Source: Rhodothermaceae bacterium
GTDB taxonomy: Bacteria; Bacteroidota; Rhodothermia; Rhodothermales; Rubricoccaceae
Direction of reading: 5' to 3'
Assembly: GCA_013003465.1 (NCBI GenBank)
Contig: JABDIZ010000310.1
Coordinates: 1 to 8,248 of the forward strand
Length of the DNA: 8,248 nt
In this document: positions 5,868-8,248 of the stretch, piece after piece
Numbering within the stretch: position 1 is the first letter of the stretch
How the letters are laid out: every line of letters starts with the position of its first letter
The notes under the pieces: model-generated
Seen by the model: only the letters and a program-made list of their open reading frames with translations
What the model was told of the DNA's origin: nothing
Database searches by the model: none
Program-made: the position numbers and the translations under genes

Positions 5868-6725
5868 ATGAAGCTTCCCTTTGTCCTCGCGCGCCGGTTC
5901 GTTGCTGGCGAATCGCTCGATACGGCCCTGCCCGTCGTGGACGAACTGCTGGGCGATGGCCTGTACGTCACCCTCGACTTGCTCGGCGAACATGTGACCA
6001 ACCGGGCGCGGGCCGAGGCTTTCACGCAGCAGTACATCGGGCTCGTGCAACGCCTGGCCCGGAACCGTCGCGGGCGCGACGCCAACATCTCGATCAAGCT
6101 GTCCATGATCGGGCAGGTGATCGACCACGACTTCTGCGTGGCCAACTTGCGGCGGTTGCTGAAGGTCGCCCGCGAAACGCACACCTTCGTGCGGCTCGAC
6201 ATGGAAGGCTCGGATCTGACCCAGTCCACGCTCGACGTCTTCGAGGACGTCTATCCCGATTACCGCGACCACGTTGGGGTGGTCTTGCAGGCGTATCTCC
6301 ACCGGACCGAAGAGGATGTAAAGCGCATGTGCGACTTGCAGGCGCGCGTGCGGCTTTGCAAGGGCGCGTACAGCGAGCCCGCTCACCTCGCGCATCAGGA
6401 TATGGAGGCCATCCGCGAGCACTTCCGGCGCTACATGCAGATGCTCCTGCTCCACGGCCGCTACCCCGGCATCGCCACGCACGACGATGAGCTGATCAAC
6501 GCCACGAAGGCCTTTACCACCGAGGCGGCCATCGACGCCAACGACTTCGAGTTCCAGATGCTCTACGGGCTGCGCGCCGAGACGCAGCGGGCCATCGTGG
6601 CCGAGGGCTACAACATGCGGGTCTACGTGCCCTATGGCACCGAGTGGGTGCCCTACTTCGCTCGCCGCCTCCGCGAGCGCAAGGAGAACGTGGGCTTCCT
6701 CGTCAAGAACCTGTTCCGCAAGTAG
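5868..6725 (+). CDS. Proline dehydrogenase, monofunctional (PRODH)
   Basis: This 285-residue FAD enzyme oxidises L-proline to delta-1-pyrroline-5-carboxylate and passes electrons to the membrane quinone pool, the first step of proline catabolism. The TIM-barrel motifs are all present: ARRFVAGESLDTAL (8-21), LDLLGEHV (36-43), SIKLS with Lys77 (75-79), RLDMEGS (109-115), VVLQAYLHRT (138-147), RLCKGAY (162-168), ATHD (203-206), FEFQMLYG (227-234), YVPYG (253-257) and PYFARRLRER. Arg266 and Arg267 of the last motif are the expected proline-carboxylate binders. It resembles the stand-alone Thermus-type enzyme rather than PutA, and no P5C dehydrogenase is in view. It lacks the 25-30 residue N-terminal helix of Thermus PRODH. 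The in-frame stop TAG at 5844 rules out an upstream extension. The 5' leader carries inverted repeats. The M23 gene follows after 47 nt and could be read through. Confidence 0.95.
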   Translation: MKLPFVLARRFVAGESLDTALPVVDELLGDGLYVTLDLLGEHVTNRARAEAFTQQYIGLVQRLARNRRGRDANISIKLSMIGQVIDHDFCVANLRRLLKVARETHTFVRLDMEGSDLTQSTLDVFEDVYPDYRDHVGVVLQAYLHRTEEDVKRMCDLQARVRLCKGAYSEPAHLAHQDMEAIREHFRRYMQMLLLHGRYPGIATHDDELINATKAFTTEAAIDANDFEFQMLYGLRAETQRAIVAEGYNMRVYVPYGTEWVPYFARRLRERKENVGFLVKNLFRK

Positions 6726-6772
6726 GGTCGAGGCGTCGGCCTCTCCCTTCCCCACCACACCGTTTCCCCTTT

Positions 6773-7501
6773 ATGCTGACTTCGTTTGCTACCACGTGGC
6801 TGCGCCGCGTGCTCGTTCCCCTTGCAGGCATGCCGCTTCTGGTCGTTGCCCTCGCCATGACTAGCGCGCCGAGCGCGGAACCGGAGCCGTGGACAGCCCC
6901 CGTGCGGGTCGTCGCGCAGAGAGACACCATTCCTGCGGTCCCCGTGTCTGGTGGCGTCTCGCCCGCTGCGCTCGAAGCGGCGGGTGTCTCGCTAGCGCCC
7001 ATCCGCCGCACCGCCCTCTCGTTTTCGATGGACCGCCTCATGATTCCCGTTGCCGGGATCACGCGCGACGATCTGGTGGATACGTTCACAGCTCGCCGCT
7101 CGGGCGGCCGCACGCACCGCGCCATCGACATCGTGGCGCCGAGTGGGACACCCCTCGTGGCCATTTCCGATGGTCGCATCGTCCGCAAGCACTCCAATCG
7201 CCTCGGCGGCAAGGTGCTCTACCTCCGCAGCCCCGACGGGCGTTATGCGTTCTACTACGCGCACCTGCGCGACTATGCACCCGGTATCGAAGAGGGGGTG
7301 ACGGTCCTCCAGGGCGACACGCTCGGCTACGTCGGCAACACGGGCAATGCGCGGCACACCGTACCCCACCTGCATTTTCAGGTCATCGAGGCAGGCAACC
7401 GCAGCAACCGGCGACTCTTCCGCGGGCAGAAGCTGAACCCGTACCCGCTGCTGCGCCGGAGCCAACTGCACCGTTCCGACGATGGGCGCGTGCGCGGATA
7501 G
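6773..7501 (+). CDS. Exported M23-family (LytM-type) metallopeptidase
   Basis: This 242-residue protein has a signal sequence: LRR at 10-12, a hydrophobic core about 13-29, and a plausible cleavage near SAPSA-EP (residue 35). A linker of about 60 residues precedes the M23 domain (about 88-225). Zinc ligands are His115 and Asp119 (HRAID) and His201; catalytic histidines are His164 (YYAHL) and His199, the last two from PHLHF. VAPSGTPLVAISDGRI and GDTLGYVGNTGNA are typical LytM strands. With all ligands present it should be an active zinc endopeptidase that cuts peptidoglycan cross-links in the periplasm, rather than a degenerate EnvC/NlpD-type activator. There is no coiled coil or LysM domain. 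An upstream GTG at 6644 in the same frame lies inside the proline dehydrogenase gene and is rejected. The start has a pyrimidine-rich upstream (CCCCTTT) and no Shine-Dalgarno. Confidence 0.93.
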   Translation: MLTSFATTWLRRVLVPLAGMPLLVVALAMTSAPSAEPEPWTAPVRVVAQRDTIPAVPVSGGVSPAALEAAGVSLAPIRRTALSFSMDRLMIPVAGITRDDLVDTFTARRSGGRTHRAIDIVAPSGTPLVAISDGRIVRKHSNRLGGKVLYLRSPDGRYAFYYAHLRDYAPGIEEGVTVLQGDTLGYVGNTGNARHTVPHLHFQVIEAGNRSNRRLFRGQKLNPYPLLRRSQLHRSDDGRVRG

Positions 7502-7519
7502 GCCGGACGGCTAAGAATT

Positions 7520-8113
7520 CTATTTCACGCGAAGCCGTTGTCCGATCTCTATGGTCGTGGATGAGCCCAGGCGATTGAGGCGCTGGATCTCGCCCACCGT
7601 CGTCTCGTAGCGGCGCGCGAGGGAAAACAGGGTCTCGCCCCGCTCGACGCGGTGATAAACAGGCTCCTCGCTATCGTCCACCGGCGCCGACTGCGCCGGG
7701 ATGGGGTTGGGCAGCGCTTCCACGGCTTCGCTCGCTCGCTCCTCGTCTTCGGCGGGTTCCGGGGCGGCAACCGGCTGTGTAACCGTGACCGGCACGTCGG
7801 CTTGGCCGTCAAGGTTGATCTCGTTGCGGACGATCTGCACGCCAGGAACCGCCTCGGCCAACGTGGCCGCGTGGTTGCGGATGCCCAGGGTGGGGACGGT
7901 CCCCGAGAGGATCACCACGCCGTCCTCGGTGCGCACGCGGAGGTTGTACGGGCCGGTCTGGGCATCCTCCAGCAGCACCGTGCGGACCGCTGCCGAGTGC
8001 CGCAAGTCCTCGATCTTTTCGGCGAGCGAGCGCTGCGCCTGGGCCGAGGCTGGCAGGAACAGCAGGACGAGAAGCAGGAAAGCGAGCGGTCGCGCAGGCG
8101 AGCATTTCATCAT
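7520..8113 (-). CDS. Exported BON-LysM domain protein
   Basis: This 197-residue protein has a clear Sec signal peptide, MMKCSPARPL + AFLLLVLLFLPASAQA, with cleavage expected after ASAQA (residue 26). A BON domain spans about 30-102, including the VRTEDGVVILSGTVPT strand and the LAEAVPGVQIVRNEINL segment. A 45-residue Pro/Ala/Glu linker follows, then one C-terminal LysM (about 153-196, YHRVERGETLFSLARRY...IEIGQRLRV). LysM binds peptidoglycan glycan; BON is associated with membranes or osmotic protection. The BON-then-LysM order is that of E. coli Kbp (YgaU), a cytoplasmic K+-binding protein, but the signal peptide and long linker here argue for a periplasmic, wall-anchored version. The ATG at 8113 (or 8110) fits the signal peptide; the GTG at 8170 adds a Cys-rich 19-residue stretch that does not. 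It converges on the M23 gene with 18 nt between. Confidence 0.9.
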   Translation of the reverse strand: MMKCSPARPLAFLLLVLLFLPASAQAQRSLAEKIEDLRHSAAVRTVLLEDAQTGPYNLRVRTEDGVVILSGTVPTLGIRNHAATLAEAVPGVQIVRNEINLDGQADVPVTVTQPVAAPEPAEDEERASEAVEALPNPIPAQSAPVDDSEEPVYHRVERGETLFSLARRYETTVGEIQRLNRLGSSTTIEIGQRLRVK

Positions 8114-8179
8114 GGCGGCGGCGGCGGGTACGGGGCACAGTTTACGCCCACACTTGCCGTTGCCGCACACGAAGCAGTT

Positions 8180-8248
8180 TTAGCTCTCCACGTTGTCTTC
8201 GAGCGGCATGGCGTCTACGCTATCCTCAGCCGGAGCAGCGTGGTACTC
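8180..8248 (-). CDS. C-terminal 22 residues of an unidentified minus-strand gene (partial)
   Basis: An open frame enters from the right edge and reads EYHAAPAEDSVDAMPLEDNV then ES, ending at TAA (8182-8180). Codon third positions are mostly G or C, and the acidic, low-complexity tail is typical of a protein C-terminus. The gene would sit 66 nt upstream of the BON-LysM gene on the same strand. Too little is visible for an assignment, and a chance open frame of this length cannot be excluded. Confidence 0.45.
   Translation of the reverse strand, partial: EYHAAPAEDSVDAMPLEDNVES

Noticed and set aside
6730..6743. GAGGC-GTCG-GCCTC hairpin just after the proline dehydrogenase stop as a terminator
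   Set aside because: The stem is only 5 bp and there is no T run after it, so it is too weak to call.
5679..6758. Antisense open frame of 359 codons opposite proline dehydrogenase
   Set aside because: It fully overlaps a well-supported enzyme gene and its translation shows no recognisable family; codon bias favours the plus strand.
1..8248. tRNA, rRNA, CRISPR array, insertion sequence or prophage
   Set aside because: No cloverleaf arms, direct-repeat/spacer arrays, transposase motifs or terminal inverted repeats were seen, and genes are tightly packed with ordinary chromosomal functions.

Overview
The window is a compact, high-GC bacterial chromosome segment with ordinary housekeeping and envelope genes on both strands. 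I see no mobile element, phage gene, CRISPR array or RNA gene. Starts mostly lack a Shine-Dalgarno sequence. The gene set (2TM-domain protein, stand-alone proline dehydrogenase, PAS-rich hybrid sensor kinase, DAG-kinase-like lipid kinase, LysM/BON and M23 envelope proteins) fits a GC-rich member of the Bacteroidota/Rhodothermota lineage, something like Rhodothermales (Rubricoccus, Rubrivirga or Salinibacter relatives). That placement is an inference from gene style, not from a marker gene.

Layout. Positions 2-319 (+) are the C-terminal third of a YegS/BmrU-type lipid kinase cut by the window edge. It is followed by a two-helix 2TM-domain membrane protein (363-890, +) and an AlkD-like DNA alkylation repair HEAT protein with a 72-residue N-terminal extension (986-1894, +). 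Convergent to these is a minus-strand cluster that reads from 5628 down to 1908: a 927-residue six-TM PAS-PAS-HisKA-HATPase-REC hybrid histidine kinase, a 93-residue two-TM protein of unknown function, and pyridoxamine 5'-phosphate oxidase (PdxH). Gaps in this cluster are 9 nt and then an 8-nt overlap, so it is very probably one operon.

A 239-bp divergent intergenic region (5629-5867) separates the kinase from a stand-alone proline dehydrogenase (5868-6725, +). It carries two good inverted repeats and a weak promoter-like pair. An exported M23 (LytM-type) metallopeptidase follows (6773-7501, +). Convergent to it, 18 nt away, is an exported BON-LysM protein (7520-8113, -). The right edge holds the last 22 codons of an unidentified minus-strand gene (8180-8248).

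Functionally the window mixes membrane-lipid metabolism, envelope stress or cell-wall remodelling, DNA repair, vitamin B6 metabolism, proline catabolism and one signalling hub. I found no strong evidence for a new multi-gene system. The most checkable oddities are the extended AlkD protein with its substituted aromatic cleft, the palindromes abutting the alkD-like and proline dehydrogenase starts, and the kinase/mini-membrane-protein/PdxH operon.
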